This document shows positions 38,873-47,748 of a stretch of DNA of 64,000 bases, piece after piece. The stretch covers positions 186,001-250,000 of the forward strand of contig NZ_JABBXA010000009.1 of the NCBI RefSeq assembly GCF_014161445.1, in the 5' to 3' direction. Numbering within the stretch: position 1 is the first letter of the stretch; the number at the start of each line of letters is the position of its first letter. The position numbers and the translations under genes were made by a program. This DNA is from Microbispora sp. H13382. GTDB taxonomy: Bacteria; Actinomycetota; Actinomycetes; Streptosporangiales; Streptosporangiaceae. The notes beneath the pieces are model-generated. The model did not search any database, had not been told where the DNA came from, and was given only the letters and a program-made list of their open reading frames with translations.

Positions 38873-41038
38873 GTGAACGCCACGGGGAAGGTGCTGCGTC
38901 TGGCCGCCATGGGAGCGGCGGCGGGCGTGCTGGTCGCGGGCATCGCGCTGCCGGCGGTGGGAGGCGCGGGCGTCGGGCTGGTGTCGGCCGTCGAGGACGT
39001 GGGCATCGCGCCCCGGGACCTCGCCGAGCCCCCGCTGGCGCAGGTCTCGGTGATCCAGGATGTGAAGGGTCGCGAGATCGCGCGGTTCTACGAGCAGTAC
39101 CGCGAGGTCGTCCCGTCCGACCGGATCGCCGACATCATGAAGACGGCCATCATCTCGATCGAGGACTACCGGTTCTACCAGCACGGCCCGATCGACCTCG
39201 AAGGCACCCTCCGCGCCCTGGCCACGAACCTGCAGTCGGGCGGGGTGGCCCAGGGCGGCTCCTCGATCACCCAGCAGTACGTCAAGCAGGTGCTGCTCAA
39301 CGCCGCCGACACCGAGGCGGAGAAGAACAAGGCCCTGGAGGCCAGCTACGCCCGCAAGCTCAACGAGCTGCGCTACGCGATGGGCGTGGAGAAGAAGTAC
39401 ACCAAGGACCAGATCCTGGAGAAGTACCTCAACATCGCCTACTTCGGCGCGGGCGCGTACGGCGTCGAGGCGGCGGCCAAGCGGTTCTTCGGGATCAGCG
39501 CGAGCGAGCTGACGCTGCCGCAGGCGGCGACGCTGGCGGGGGCCGTGCAGGACCCCAACGCCACCGACCCCAACCTGGGCAAGACCAGCCGCGACCGGCT
39601 GCTCAAGCGGCGCAACGTCGTGCTCGACCGGATGGCCGAGCTCGGCAAGATCACCAAGGAGCAGGCGGCCGAGGCGAAGAAGGCCAGGCTCGGCTACAAG
39701 GGGACCCCGCTGCCCGGCGGCTGCGAGTCGAGCAAATATCCGTACTTCTGCGTCTACGTGCGCAACGAGATCCTCAACAACTCCGACTTCGGCAAGACGG
39801 CCAAGCAGCGCCTGGCGTTCCTCAACCGCGGCGGGCTCACCATCAGGACCACGATCGACCCCACGATGCAGGCCGCCGCCGACAGGGCGATCGGGAAGTG
39901 GGTTCACCCGTCCGACAATCCCGTCGCCGCCGAGGCGCTGGTCCAGCCCGGCACCGGGGCGATCAAGGCGATGGCCGCGAGCCGCCCGTACGGCACGCGC
40001 AAGAGCAAGAACCAGGTGTCCTACAACCTTGTGGCCGACGTCGCGCACGGCGGCGGCATGGGTTTCCAGGCCGGTTCGACGTTCAAGACGTTCACCCTGC
40101 TCACCGCGTTGAAGCAGGGCATGAAGATCAACGACGGCTTCAGCGCGGGCGCCGGCTACCGCGCCCCGAGCCTGTCGACGTTCACCACCTGCTCGGGCGA
40201 GGGCATCGGCGACGTCAATCACACCGTCACCAACGACGAGGGCTCGCCCGGCTGGCTGACCCTGCAGACCGGCACCTGGCACTCGGTCAACACCTTCTTT
40301 ATGGAGCTCGAGCGGCGGGTCGGGCTCTGCGAGGTGGTCAAGACGGCCAAGTCGCTGGGCATCCGCCGCGCCGACGGCGGCAAGCTCCAGGAGTACGAGA
40401 CGTTCACGCTCGGCATCAACGAGATGGACCCGGTGACCGTCGCCACCGCGTACGCCGCGATCGGCGCGCGCGGCAAGTACTGCGCGCCGATGGCGATCAC
40501 CAGGATCACCGACAGCACCGGCAAGAGCACCGACTACAAGCCGAAGTGCCGTCAGGCCATCGAGCCCGAGGTGGCCGACGCGGCGGCGCACATTCTGTCG
40601 GGCGTGTTCACCAAGGGCACGATGTCGGCGGTGGGCGGCATCGGCCGCGACGCGGCGGGCAAGACCGGAACCAACGACAACTCCTCCTCCGCCTGGTTCG
40701 CCGGGTTCACCCCGGACCTGGCGGGCGCGGTCAGCGTCGGTGATCCGCGCGGCGCCCAGAAGTACAAGCTGAACGGCGTCACGATCGGCGGTCGTTACTA
40801 CGGGTCGGTGTTCGGCGCCAGCATCCCCGGCCCGATCTGGAAGGACACGATGCTGCGGGCGCTGCGGGGCGTGCCCGCGACGGAGTTCACGCCGATCGAC
40901 ACCGAGCGGTTCGGCGGCTGCGGCGGGAGCTGCCGGGGCCTGGTGTCCGTGACGCCGCCGACGGGGGGCAACGGTCCGACGGGAGGCGGCGGTTCGACGG
41001 GAGGCGGCGACACGCCGGTGCAGATCCTGCCGGACTAG
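38873..41038 (+). CDS. Bifunctional penicillin-binding protein (class A PBP)
   Basis: 721 aa. One N-terminal helix anchors the protein. The glycosyltransferase domain (about 45-235) has IEDYRFYQHGPIDLEG with the catalytic Glu, and GGSSITQQYVKQ. The transpeptidase domain has Ser in GSTFKTFTLL, HSVNTFF (SxN) and AGKTGTNDN (KTG). The C terminus is a Thr/Gly/Pro-rich tail (GGNGPTGGGGSTGGG). Start GTG at 38873 follows GGGGGAGG; the frame also has a TTG at 38858. Builds and cross-links peptidoglycan. It directly follows the beta-lactamase gene, and its stop abuts the convergent STAS gene with no spacer. Confidence 0.93.
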   Translation: MNATGKVLRLAAMGAAAGVLVAGIALPAVGGAGVGLVSAVEDVGIAPRDLAEPPLAQVSVIQDVKGREIARFYEQYREVVPSDRIADIMKTAIISIEDYRFYQHGPIDLEGTLRALATNLQSGGVAQGGSSITQQYVKQVLLNAADTEAEKNKALEASYARKLNELRYAMGVEKKYTKDQILEKYLNIAYFGAGAYGVEAAAKRFFGISASELTLPQAATLAGAVQDPNATDPNLGKTSRDRLLKRRNVVLDRMAELGKITKEQAAEAKKARLGYKGTPLPGGCESSKYPYFCVYVRNEILNNSDFGKTAKQRLAFLNRGGLTIRTTIDPTMQAAADRAIGKWVHPSDNPVAAEALVQPGTGAIKAMAASRPYGTRKSKNQVSYNLVADVAHGGGMGFQAGSTFKTFTLLTALKQGMKINDGFSAGAGYRAPSLSTFTTCSGEGIGDVNHTVTNDEGSPGWLTLQTGTWHSVNTFFMELERRVGLCEVVKTAKSLGIRRADGGKLQEYETFTLGINEMDPVTVATAYAAIGARGKYCAPMAITRITDSTGKSTDYKPKCRQAIEPEVADAAAHILSGVFTKGTMSAVGGIGRDAAGKTGTNDNSSSAWFAGFTPDLAGAVSVGDPRGAQKYKLNGVTIGGRYYGSVFGASIPGPIWKDTMLRALRGVPATEFTPIDTERFGGCGGSCRGLVSVTPPTGGNGPTGGGGSTGGGDTPVQILPD

Positions 41039-41374
41039 TCAGTCGTCCAGCGCGTCGGCGGTGTCGAGGACGCGGAACAGCCGGGTCAGGTTGGTCCAGC
41101 GCAGGATGCGCAGCACCTGACCGCCCGGCGCGATGAGCGCCAGGTCGCCGTCCCTCTCGCGCAGGTTGTGCACCAGGCGCACGAGCAGCCCCACGCCCGT
41201 GGTGTCGATGAACCGCACCTCGCTCAGGTCGATGGCCAGCCACGGGCCGCGGGCCTCGATCTGCGTGCGCAGCGGCTCGCGCAGGTGCCGTACCGCGTGG
41301 AGATCCAGCTCTCCGCGCAGCCCGAGCACCCACCAGCGGGTGGGGGATGAGGGTTGTGCCGTCCACGTCTCCAC
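41039..41374 (-). CDS. STAS-domain anti-sigma factor antagonist
   Basis: 111 aa. Classic STAS fold: LGLRGELDLHAVRHLREPL, and the phospho-site loop VRFIDTTGVGLLVRLV where Thr takes the place of the usual Ser. It would sequester an anti-sigma kinase when unphosphorylated. No anti-sigma factor or sigma factor gene is nearby, so its partner is elsewhere. Stop is immediately next to the PBP stop (convergent). Confidence 0.88.
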   Translation of the reverse strand: METWTAQPSSPTRWWVLGLRGELDLHAVRHLREPLRTQIEARGPWLAIDLSEVRFIDTTGVGLLVRLVHNLRERDGDLALIAPGGQVLRILRWTNLTRLFRVLDTADALDD

Positions 41375-41445
41375 GGTGGTTCCCTTCGCTCTCCTTGGCG
41401 CCGGGGACCACCGGGGAGCGGGACGGGGAGGTCCGGGGCGACCGA

Positions 41446-41457
41446 CGAAGCGCTTCG
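41446..41457. promoter_or_regulatory. Perfect 12-bp palindrome in the STAS / NlpC intergenic gap
   Basis: CGAAGCGCTTCG is a perfect palindrome between the divergent STAS and NlpC/P60 genes, flanked by near-identical ACCGA words. Possible operator; no regulator assigned. Confidence 0.35.
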
Positions 41458-41545
41458 ACCGACACGTCGATGAACGTACGAGCTGAGCCGTACTCAGAGT
41501 AACAATCCCCCTCCGGCGCGTCGATCGAGTGGGGTAAAGCTTCTA

Positions 41546-41574
41546 TGGTCAATAAAAAGACGGGTGGCTATTGT
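41546..41574 (+). promoter_or_regulatory. Promoter of the NlpC/P60 gene, probably leaderless
   Basis: TGGTCA (41546-41551) and TATTGT (41569-41574) are 17 bases apart. The ATG at 41583 lies eight bases after the -10, so the transcript would start at or near the start codon. No Shine-Dalgarno sequence precedes the ATG, which fits. Confidence 0.5.
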
Positions 41575-41582
41575 CCCGATCC

Positions 41583-42107
41583 ATGGGGGTTTCGCGGGCG
41601 CTGAAGCGTCGGCTGCTGATCGGAGGGATCGTCGCGCTGGCCGCCGCGGGATCGGCGCCGCTCGACGAGGAGCTGTCCCGGGCCGTCGCCGTCGCGTACG
41701 CCGCGCAGGGCTCCCTTCCGTACTCGTGGGGCGGGGGGCACGCGGCGCGGCCGGGACCGTCGAAGGGGACGTGCCGGGGCTACAGCGGCTCGGTCAAGCC
41801 CTGCCCGGCGAGCCGGACGCGTGGCTTCGACTGCTCGGGGTTCACCCGCTGGGTGTACGGCCTGGCCTTCGGCGGCGACGTGCTCGGCCCCGGCAACACC
41901 GACGACCACCTCGGCAGACTGCGCCGGGTCGGCGTGCCGCGCCCGGGCGACCTGGTCTTCTACGGCAGGCCGGGCAGGACCCACCACGTCGGGGTGTACG
42001 TGGGCGGAGGAAAGATGATCAACGCGTTCGCCACCGGGACGCGGATCCGCATGGACGACGTGAGCGTTCTCGACGACCTGCTCGGTTACTACCACTATCC
42101 GGCCTGA
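41583..42107 (+). CDS. NlpC/P60-family cell-wall hydrolase
   Basis: 174 aa. An N-terminal hydrophobic segment (RRLLIGGIVALAAAGSA) acts as signal peptide or anchor. The catalytic domain has Cys in TRGFDCSGFTRWVYG and His in RTHHVGVYVGGGKM. The rest of the fold (SLPYSWGGGH at the start, RPGDLVFY) is standard. It lacks the long coiled-coil or SH3 regions of larger RipA-like enzymes. Cleaves peptide bonds in peptidoglycan (by family). The ATG at 41583 is preferred to the in-frame TTG twelve bases earlier. Confidence 0.88.
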   Translation: MGVSRALKRRLLIGGIVALAAAGSAPLDEELSRAVAVAYAAQGSLPYSWGGGHAARPGPSKGTCRGYSGSVKPCPASRTRGFDCSGFTRWVYGLAFGGDVLGPGNTDDHLGRLRRVGVPRPGDLVFYGRPGRTHHVGVYVGGGKMINAFATGTRIRMDDVSVLDDLLGYYHYPA

Positions 42108-42126
42108 TCCCTATGCTTGCTCCGTC

Positions 42127-45100
42127 ATGGTGAAATTGCGGGTTCTGGGCCGAATCGCGGCGGAGGTGGGCGGGCGTCCCGCGGACCTCGGGACCTCGCT
42201 CCAGCGCGCCGTGCTGGCCCGGCTGGTGGGTGCCCAGGGCCACGTGGTGTCGACCGACCGGTTCGTCGACGACCTGTGGCGGGGGCAGCCGCCGCCGCGC
42301 GCGCTGGCCGCGCTCCAGGTCTACGTCTCGAACCTGCGGCGGGCCCTGGAGCCGGACCGCGCCCCCCGCGCCGCCGCCCGCGTGCTGGTCAGCGCTCCCC
42401 CCGGATACCGCTTGGCGCTGGAGCCCGGCGACGTGGACGCCTGGCGCTTCCCCCGGCTGGTCGAGGCCGCCGCCGGCCTGCTCGCCGAGGGGCGGCCCGC
42501 GAACGCGCTCGAAATCGTGGACGAGGCCCTGGCGCTGTGGACCGGCCCGGCGTACGCGGAGTTCACCGAGGAGGAGTGGGCCATCCCCGAGGTGGTCCAC
42601 CTGGACGAACTGCGGGCGGTCGCGGTGGAGTACCGCGCCGAGGCCGGGCTCGCGCTCGGCCGCCACGCCGAGGTCGTCCCGGAGCTGGAGCGTCACCTCA
42701 CCGCGCATCCCCTGCGTGAGAACGCCGTACGGCTGCTCGCGCTCGCCTACTACCGGGCCGGGCGGCAGGGGGAGGCGCTCGCGGCCCTGCGCCGGACGCG
42801 CGCCCTGCTCGCCGAGCAACTCGGCGTCGACCCCGGGCCCGCCCTGCGCGCGCTGGAGTCGGACATCCTCGCGCAGGCCGAGTCGCTCGACGCGCCCCCC
42901 GTGGTTCCGGAGCCCGTGGTTTCGGAGCTCGTGGTTTCGGAGCCCGTGGTTCCGGAGCTCGTGATCCCGGCTCCCGCGCCCGCCCCGGACCCCGTCCTCC
43001 CCCACATGGTCGGCCGTACGGCGGAGCTGTCCCGGCTGGCCGCCGCGGCCGAGCAGGCCGGAGCCGGGTTCCGCATCGTGTGGCTCGGCGGTGAGGCGGG
43101 CTCGGGCAAGAGCACCCTGGCCGACGCGCTCGTGCGGCGCCTGGCCGCGGACGGCTGGCAGACCGTGGTGGGCCGCTGCCCCGAGACGACCGGCGGCGTG
43201 CCGCCCGCCTGGGCATGGAGCGAGGTGCTGCGGGAGCTGTCCGCGACCTGCCCGCCCGCGCCCGAGACCGCGGCTCGGCTGGCGCCCCTGCTGACCGACG
43301 ACGCGGCGCCCGTGGGCCAGTTCTGGCTGGCGCGGGCGGCCGGCGACTACCTGGAGGGCGTGCCGGGACCGCTGCTGATCGTGCTGGAGGACGTGCACCG
43401 GGCCGACGAGGAGAGCCTCCAGCTCCTGCGTCACCTGGCGGGCCGCCTGACCCGGACGCCGGTCCTCGTCCTGCTGACGCATCGGCCGGCCGAGGCGGGC
43501 GACGACCTCACGGCCACCGCCGCGGCGCTCGCCGTGCAGACGGTGGAGCACGTCACCCTGGGCGGCCTGGGCGAGCCGGAGGTGGCCCGCCTGCTCGTGG
43601 CACGCTCCGGCACGGAGGTCGACGAGGACACGGTGCGCACGGTCACCGAGCGGACCGGCGGCAACCCGCTGTTCGTGACCGAGACGGCCCGGCTGCTGGC
43701 GGTGGACGGCCCGTCGGCGGCCCACGCGCTGCCGCCCGGCGTGCGCGACCTCATCCGCCGCCGCCTCGCCCGGCTGCCCGCGACGGCGCAGACCACGCTG
43801 CGCACCGCCGCCGTCCTCGGCCGCGAGGCGGACGCGGACGTGCTGATCGCCCTGCCCGGGGCGGACGAGGACACGGTGCTCGACGGCCTGGAGGCGGGCG
43901 TGCTGTCCGGGCTGCTGGAGGAGCCGCGCCCCGGCCGTGTCCGGTTCGCCCACGTGCTCGTCCGCGAGACGTTGTACGAGGACATCCCGCGGCTGCGCCG
44001 GGCGCGGATGCACGGCAAGGTCCTGACGGCGCTGGAGCGGGTGCGCCCCGGCGACGTGGGGGCGCTCGGGCACCACGCGCTCGCCGCCGCGACGACCGCG
44101 ACCGCCCTCACGGCCGCCGAGTACGCGGCGCGAGCCGCCGGGCAGGCGGCCGCGCTCTACGCCCACAGGGATGCGGCCGCGCTGCTGGAGGGCGCGCTGG
44201 GCGCGCTCGACCTGCTGAGCGAGGGGACGGACGACGCGCATCGGGACGTCCGCCTCGACCTCCTGTGCCGTCTGGTGTCCGCGCAGGCGCACGCGGGCGA
44301 CGTCATCACGGCGGTGCGGAACCGCACGAGGGCACTGGCGGTGGCCCGCCGGATGGGCGGCCGGGACGCGGTGGCGCGGGCGGTGTCCTCGCTCGACGCG
44401 CCGGTCATCTGGACCATCCAGCCGGACCGCGTGCTCGACACCGATCTCGTCCGGGCGATCGAGGAGTCGCTGCCCGCGGAGGCCGGGGAACTGCGCTGCC
44501 GGATGCTCGTCGCCCTCTGCCACGCCCTCGAAGGACACGACGCGGAGCGCATCGAGGCGGCCGGCGGGGAGGCGCTGGCGATCGCGGACGCCCTCGGCGA
44601 CCCCCGCCTGCGGTGCATGGCGCTCAACGGCCGCTACTGGGTCTGCCTGACCCCCGACAGGCGGGACGACCTGGAGAGGCTCGGACACGATCTGCTGGCC
44701 GCCTCGGCCGCCGCCGGGCTCCTCGGCTATCAGACGCTCGGCCACTTCTCGCTGCTCATGGCCGCGCTGGGCCGCAACGACTGGACCACGGCGCGCCGGC
44801 ACGCCGACAAGGCCATGGAGCTGTCGACGAGCGGCCAGCTCGGCCTGGCCCTCGGCATCCTCGGCTTCCTCGACGCCCTGCACCTGCTGGTCAGGGGGGA
44901 GTTCGAGCGGGCCGAGAGCGTCTACTCGCAACTCGGGGAGCAGCTGGCCAGCACCGGTGACGCCAACGGCGCGATGGTGGGAGTGGTCGGCCGCTTCGTG
45001 GTCAAGCTGGCGGCGGGACGGGTCCACGACTCGGTCGAGGAGCTCGCCGCCCTGTGGGAACGCCTGCCGCAGGACGTGGGCGAGCTGTACGCGCGGGCGC

Positions 45101-45483
45101 TCGCCGGCGCCGGCCGCCCGGAGGAGGCCCGCGCGGTCTGGGCTCCCGTACGCGCCCCTCGCCGGGACTACTACTGGCTCGTGTTCATGGCTCTCCGCTC
45201 GGACAACGCGATCGAGCAGGGCGACCCGGAGGTGGCCGGGGAGTGTTACCGGCTGCTCCTGCCGTACGACGGCGAGCTGGCCGGCCTGCACTCGGGCTCG
45301 GTCACGCTGGGGCCGGTGGCGCACACGCTCGGCGATCTGGCGGCGTTCCTGGGGCGTCCCGGCGACGCCGAGGCCCACTACCTGCGGGCCGTCGAGGTCG
45401 CCCGGCAGGTCGGCTCCCCGCACTGGGAGGAGGCCGCCCGCCGTGGGCTTGACGACGCAGCGCTCACGCGGCGCCGAAGATGA
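42127..45483 (+). CDS. AfsR/SARP-type transcriptional regulator with AAA ATPase and TPR regions
   Basis: 1118 aa. A winged-helix Trans_reg_C domain (1-95, with GHVVSTDRFVDDLWRG) precedes a BTAD domain (98-245), a Pro/Val-rich linker made by a 15-bp repeat, an AAA/NACHT-like ATPase (Walker A GGEAGSGKST near 320; Walker B LLIVLEDVHRADEES), and a long helical TPR-like C terminus. Such proteins control secondary metabolism or development and are ATP-dependent activators. No biosynthetic cluster is visible next to it. ATG at 42127. Its last 20 bases overlap the end of the convergent hemerythrin gene. Confidence 0.9.
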   Translation: MVKLRVLGRIAAEVGGRPADLGTSLQRAVLARLVGAQGHVVSTDRFVDDLWRGQPPPRALAALQVYVSNLRRALEPDRAPRAAARVLVSAPPGYRLALEPGDVDAWRFPRLVEAAAGLLAEGRPANALEIVDEALALWTGPAYAEFTEEEWAIPEVVHLDELRAVAVEYRAEAGLALGRHAEVVPELERHLTAHPLRENAVRLLALAYYRAGRQGEALAALRRTRALLAEQLGVDPGPALRALESDILAQAESLDAPPVVPEPVVSELVVSEPVVPELVIPAPAPAPDPVLPHMVGRTAELSRLAAAAEQAGAGFRIVWLGGEAGSGKSTLADALVRRLAADGWQTVVGRCPETTGGVPPAWAWSEVLRELSATCPPAPETAARLAPLLTDDAAPVGQFWLARAAGDYLEGVPGPLLIVLEDVHRADEESLQLLRHLAGRLTRTPVLVLLTHRPAEAGDDLTATAAALAVQTVEHVTLGGLGEPEVARLLVARSGTEVDEDTVRTVTERTGGNPLFVTETARLLAVDGPSAAHALPPGVRDLIRRRLARLPATAQTTLRTAAVLGREADADVLIALPGADEDTVLDGLEAGVLSGLLEEPRPGRVRFAHVLVRETLYEDIPRLRRARMHGKVLTALERVRPGDVGALGHHALAAATTATALTAAEYAARAAGQAAALYAHRDAAALLEGALGALDLLSEGTDDAHRDVRLDLLCRLVSAQAHAGDVITAVRNRTRALAVARRMGGRDAVARAVSSLDAPVIWTIQPDRVLDTDLVRAIEESLPAEAGELRCRMLVALCHALEGHDAERIEAAGGEALAIADALGDPRLRCMALNGRYWVCLTPDRRDDLERLGHDLLAASAAAGLLGYQTLGHFSLLMAALGRNDWTTARRHADKAMELSTSGQLGLALGILGFLDALHLLVRGEFERAESVYSQLGEQLASTGDANGAMVGVVGRFVVKLAAGRVHDSVEELAALWERLPQDVGELYARALAGAGRPEEARAVWAPVRAPRRDYYWLVFMALRSDNAIEQGDPEVAGECYRLLLPYDGELAGLHSGSVTLGPVAHTLGDLAAFLGRPGDAEAHYLRAVEVARQVGSPHWEEAARRGLDDAALTRRRR
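42901..42975 (+). repeat. 15-bp tandem repeat (5 units) inside the AfsR-like gene
   Basis: Five consecutive 15-base units. Units 1-4 differ only at two positions (TTCC/TTTC and CCC/CTC); unit 5 is degenerate. They encode VVPEP, VVSEL, VVSEP, VVPEL and VIPAP in the linker between the BTAD and ATPase domains. In-frame copy-number change would only alter linker length. Confidence 0.85.
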
Positions 45484-46084
45484 GGCGCTCGCGGCGCCGG
45501 TGGGCGCGGCGCAGCACCGCCAGCATGACGACCAGGACGGGCCCGGCCAGCGCGCGCAGCTCCGCCATCTCCTCCGGCCGTGCGTGCTGCTCGATCCTCG
45601 GCAGCTCGAAGCGCGCGTCGCCGCCCTTGCGGACGTACTGCTCCAGCTCCTCCCAGTCCTTGCCGGACACGTGCCGCATGATGATCGGGAAGATCGTGCG
45701 CTCCTCCTCCTCGATGTGCTCGTCGAGCAGGTCCGCCAGCCGGCGCAGCGGCTTGGCCAGCTCGGCCGGGTCGCCCGCGACGGACTGGATCTCCTCCAGC
45801 AGCGGGTCGAGCGCGGAGTGGTCCTCGCTCAGCTCGCTCAGGTCGACCTCGGCGCCCGCGGACCGGACGAGCAGGGGCCACAGACGGTCGTCCTCCGCCT
45901 TGTGGTGGTGGTGGATGCCGCGGCAGAGCTTGGTGGCGTACTCGCGGATGGCGTTGGCGCGCTCCGGCCCGCACGGCTGCCGGCCCGCGGCGATCTCGGC
46001 GGTGACGTCGGCGAGGCGCCGGGAGTCGGCCCGCATCGCCCGGTGCGTGATGCGGAAGCCCAGCAGGTTGGGGGTGTCGGACAT
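45464..46084 (-). CDS. Hemerythrin HHE-domain protein
   Basis: 206 aa. Cation-binding HHE domain: HRAMRADSRRLADV, GIHHHHKAEDDRLWPLL, and HIEEEERTIFPIIMRHVS carry the His and Glu ligands of a di-iron site. C-terminal hydrophobic helix AGPVLVVMLAVLRRAHRRRERL may attach it to the membrane. Probably an O2, NO or redox sensor or store (family knowledge, not specific). Ends inside the last codons of the AfsR-like gene, a 20-base convergent overlap. Confidence 0.85.
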   Translation of the reverse strand: MSDTPNLLGFRITHRAMRADSRRLADVTAEIAAGRQPCGPERANAIREYATKLCRGIHHHHKAEDDRLWPLLVRSAGAEVDLSELSEDHSALDPLLEEIQSVAGDPAELAKPLRRLADLLDEHIEEEERTIFPIIMRHVSGKDWEELEQYVRKGGDARFELPRIEQHARPEEMAELRALAGPVLVVMLAVLRRAHRRRERLIFGAA

Positions 46085-46229
46085 CGGAGGACCCTTCGTG
46101 AGCGGGGGAACGGCGGTATGTCACGCTCACTGTGCGGGCGGGCACTTGGGGTCGGTTAAGACCCTACTTAAGGCCGATTCCCATGGGACGGGAGATAGGC
46201 CTGGGGAAAACCCGATAGTTTGTTCCGTC

Positions 46230-46439
46230 ATGGACAGCCGATGGGTGGGACCGGACGGTTACGAGATCGTTCCCGCGTACCGCCGTGACCGCCAGGTGCT
46301 GCGGGTGCGGCGCCACGGCCAGGTGGTCGCCGACTGCCTGTCGGTCGAGGAGGTCGCCCGGTATGTCGACCTCGCCGACCTGTGCGAGGTGATCCCGCTG
46401 CCCGCCCGGGCCGGCGACGCCCGTACGGCCGTCAAGTAG
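46230..46439 (+). CDS. Small conserved hypothetical protein (69 aa)
   Basis: 69 aa, beginning MDSRWVGPDGYEIVP and ending with a VARYVDLADLCEVIPLP motif that I recall from many actinobacterial small proteins of unknown function. No signal or membrane segment. A GATAGT hexamer at 46214-46219, ten bases before the ATG, suggests a leaderless or very short leader transcript. Confidence 0.65.
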   Translation: MDSRWVGPDGYEIVPAYRRDRQVLRVRRHGQVVADCLSVEEVARYVDLADLCEVIPLPARAGDARTAVK

Positions 46440-46498
46440 CCAGGTCACAGGCGTAACAGCCGCGGGCCCTGGGCACTCACAGTGCCGAGGGGGAATCG

Positions 46499-46939
46499 AT
46501 GCGCCTGCCTGCCCTGCCCGTCCGCCTGCCCGTCCGCCTGTTCGTCACCGCCAGCGCGCTCGCCGCCGCCCTCGGCGGCTGCGGGTCGGCGCCCACGGAC
46601 CCCCCGCCCGAGACGCCGGTGTACGTGCTCAACCTGCGGGACTCCGAGCGGGGCAGGCCCGACCAGCGGCCGGCGAACCTCGTGCTCTCGGAGTTCAGCA
46701 CGATGAGCGCGGTCACCTGGCGGACCTGGGGACCGACCCGGGCGACCGGCGCGGGCAAGCTCAGCGGCACCTGGTGCCTGCCCGAGTGCGCGGACGCGCC
46801 GTACGACGCCACGGTGACGTTGAGCAGCGTGATCCCGGTCAAGGGCAAGGGCTACTTCAGCCGCTACGCGGTCACGGCCGATGTGCCCGTCCGGCACCGT
46901 CCCGAGGCCGACCTGTCCGGAGTCCTGCCGACGCCCTGA
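46499..46939 (+). CDS. Putative lipoprotein, unknown function
   Basis: 146 aa. The N terminus is basic and hydrophobic with a lipobox-like ALGGC (Cys28), so it is likely a lipoprotein. The mature part has a Trp pair (VTWRTWG) and two more Cys (GTWCLPECADAP) that could form a disulfide. GAGGGGGA precedes the ATG. No family recognised. It is the last protein gene before tRNA-Thr. Confidence 0.65.
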   Translation: MRLPALPVRLPVRLFVTASALAAALGGCGSAPTDPPPETPVYVLNLRDSERGRPDQRPANLVLSEFSTMSAVTWRTWGPTRATGAGKLSGTWCLPECADAPYDATVTLSSVIPVKGKGYFSRYAVTADVPVRHRPEADLSGVLPTP

Positions 46940-47032
46940 GCGGCCCGCGACGCGGGTGATTCGAATTCGCGTAGGTCGCCGTGGCCGTGTATGGTTACAC
47001 CTGTCCGCAACGCGAGAGCGGCAGGCGGACCC

Positions 47033-47105
47033 GCCCCTATAGCTCAGTCGGCAGAGCGTCTCCATGGTAAGGAGAAGGTCAACGGTTCGATTCCGTTTGG
47101 GGGCT
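47033..47105 (+). tRNA. tRNA-Thr (anticodon GGT)
   Basis: 73 bases. GCCCCTA pairs with TGGGGGC (one T-G), D arm AGCTCAGTCGGCAGAGC, anticodon stem TCTCC/GGAGA with loop ATGGTAA (GGT), T arm CGGTTCGATTCCG. CCA is not encoded. TATGGT at 46990-46995 is a possible -10. Confidence 0.93.
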
Positions 47106-47181
47106 CTAGTCGAGAAGTCCTATCCAAGCAGTGTTTCTGACTGATGCTGCCGGGTGGGGCTTTCGGCTTGGTGGGGATGCC

Positions 47182-47198
47182 TCTTCCCCAGGGGAAGA
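47182..47198. other. Palindrome between tRNA-Thr and tRNA-Met
   Basis: TCTTCCCC-A-GGGGAAGA is a symmetric 17-mer in the 177-base spacer; it could be a weak terminator for tRNA-Thr. A second hairpin (GGCCGGA/TCCGGCC, 47261-47280) sits directly before tRNA-Met, and TATCCT at 47250-47255 may be the tRNA-Met -10 box. No gene is seen in the spacer. Confidence 0.4.
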
Positions 47199-47282
47199 CC
47201 GACCTCGATCATGGCTGATCCCGATGCGCGAATAGCCGTACAGGTCGGGTATCCTTGCGTGGCCGGATCCATTTCCGGCCAA

Positions 47283-47356
47283 GGCGGAGTAGCTCAGTCA
47301 GGCAGAGCAAGCGGCTCATAATCGCTGTGTCGCCGGTTCAAGTCCGGCCTCCGCTA
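47283..47356 (+). tRNA. tRNA-Met (anticodon CAT)
   Basis: 74 bases. GGCGGAG pairs with CTCCGCT (G-T at the first pair), D arm AGCTCAGTCAGGCAGAGC, anticodon loop CTCATAA (CAT), T arm GCCGG-TTCAAGT-CCGGC. No GGG/CCC anticodon stem, so it is an elongator Met tRNA rather than the initiator. CCA not encoded. rpmG starts 79 bases downstream. Confidence 0.93.
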
Positions 47357-47434
47357 CTACCCTCCCGGGCCACCTGCACAAGGCGGCCCCGGCGTGGGTT
47401 GTCCGTAGTCCCGAACGCAGAAAGGCACTCCCAC

Positions 47435-47599
47435 GTGGCTGCCACAGACGTTAGGCCGAAGATCACGCTGGCCTGCCAGGAGTGCAAGCACCGCAACTAC
47501 ATCACGCGGAAGAACCGGCGCAACGACCCGGATCGGCTTGAGCTGAAGAAGTACTGCCCCAACTGCAAGACGCACCGGGCGCACCGCGAGACCCGCTAG
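47435..47599 (+). CDS. rpmG: Ribosomal protein L33
   Basis: 54 aa from the GTG at 47435, after AAAGG. Sequence [20 protein letters not shown] and [16 protein letters not shown]. Both CxxC pairs are intact, so this is the zinc-binding (C+) form. The frame extends upstream but the L33 sequence begins at this GTG. The location after tRNA-Met and before hadA is the usual actinobacterial arrangement. Confidence 0.95.
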   Translation: MAATDVRPKITLACQECKHRNYITRKNRRNDPDRLELKKYCPNCKTHRAHRETR

Positions 47600-47660
47600 T
47601 TCCGGCACGCGGCACGGTCCCGCGCAGGCATCACTTCGGAACCCCATCGCACTTCCGACA

Positions 47661-47686
47661 CCGGCGTTCCCCCGCGGGGACGCCGG
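47661..47686 (+). terminator. Terminator after rpmG
   Basis: CCGGCG-T-TCCCC pairs with GGGGA-CGCCGG around a CGC loop (one bulged T) and is followed by TTTGTCGTGT. Lies between rpmG and hadA. Confidence 0.6.
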
Positions 47687-47748
47687 TTTGTCGTGTCCGG
47701 GTTCTGTTACGGTACGGCCTACCCGCTCAGCAGAAGGAGCCCGGCCCG

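Noticed and set aside
41375-41582. Possible c-di-AMP (ydaO) riboswitch before the NlpC/P60 gene
   Set aside because: Such riboswitches are common before actinobacterial cell-wall hydrolases, but none of its conserved words were found here, and the gene appears leaderless.
42019-45423. Open minus-strand frame of 1134 codons opposite the AfsR-like gene
   Set aside because: High-GC codon bias opens antisense frames. The product is Arg/Gly/His-rich without domains, while the plus-strand protein has clear motifs.
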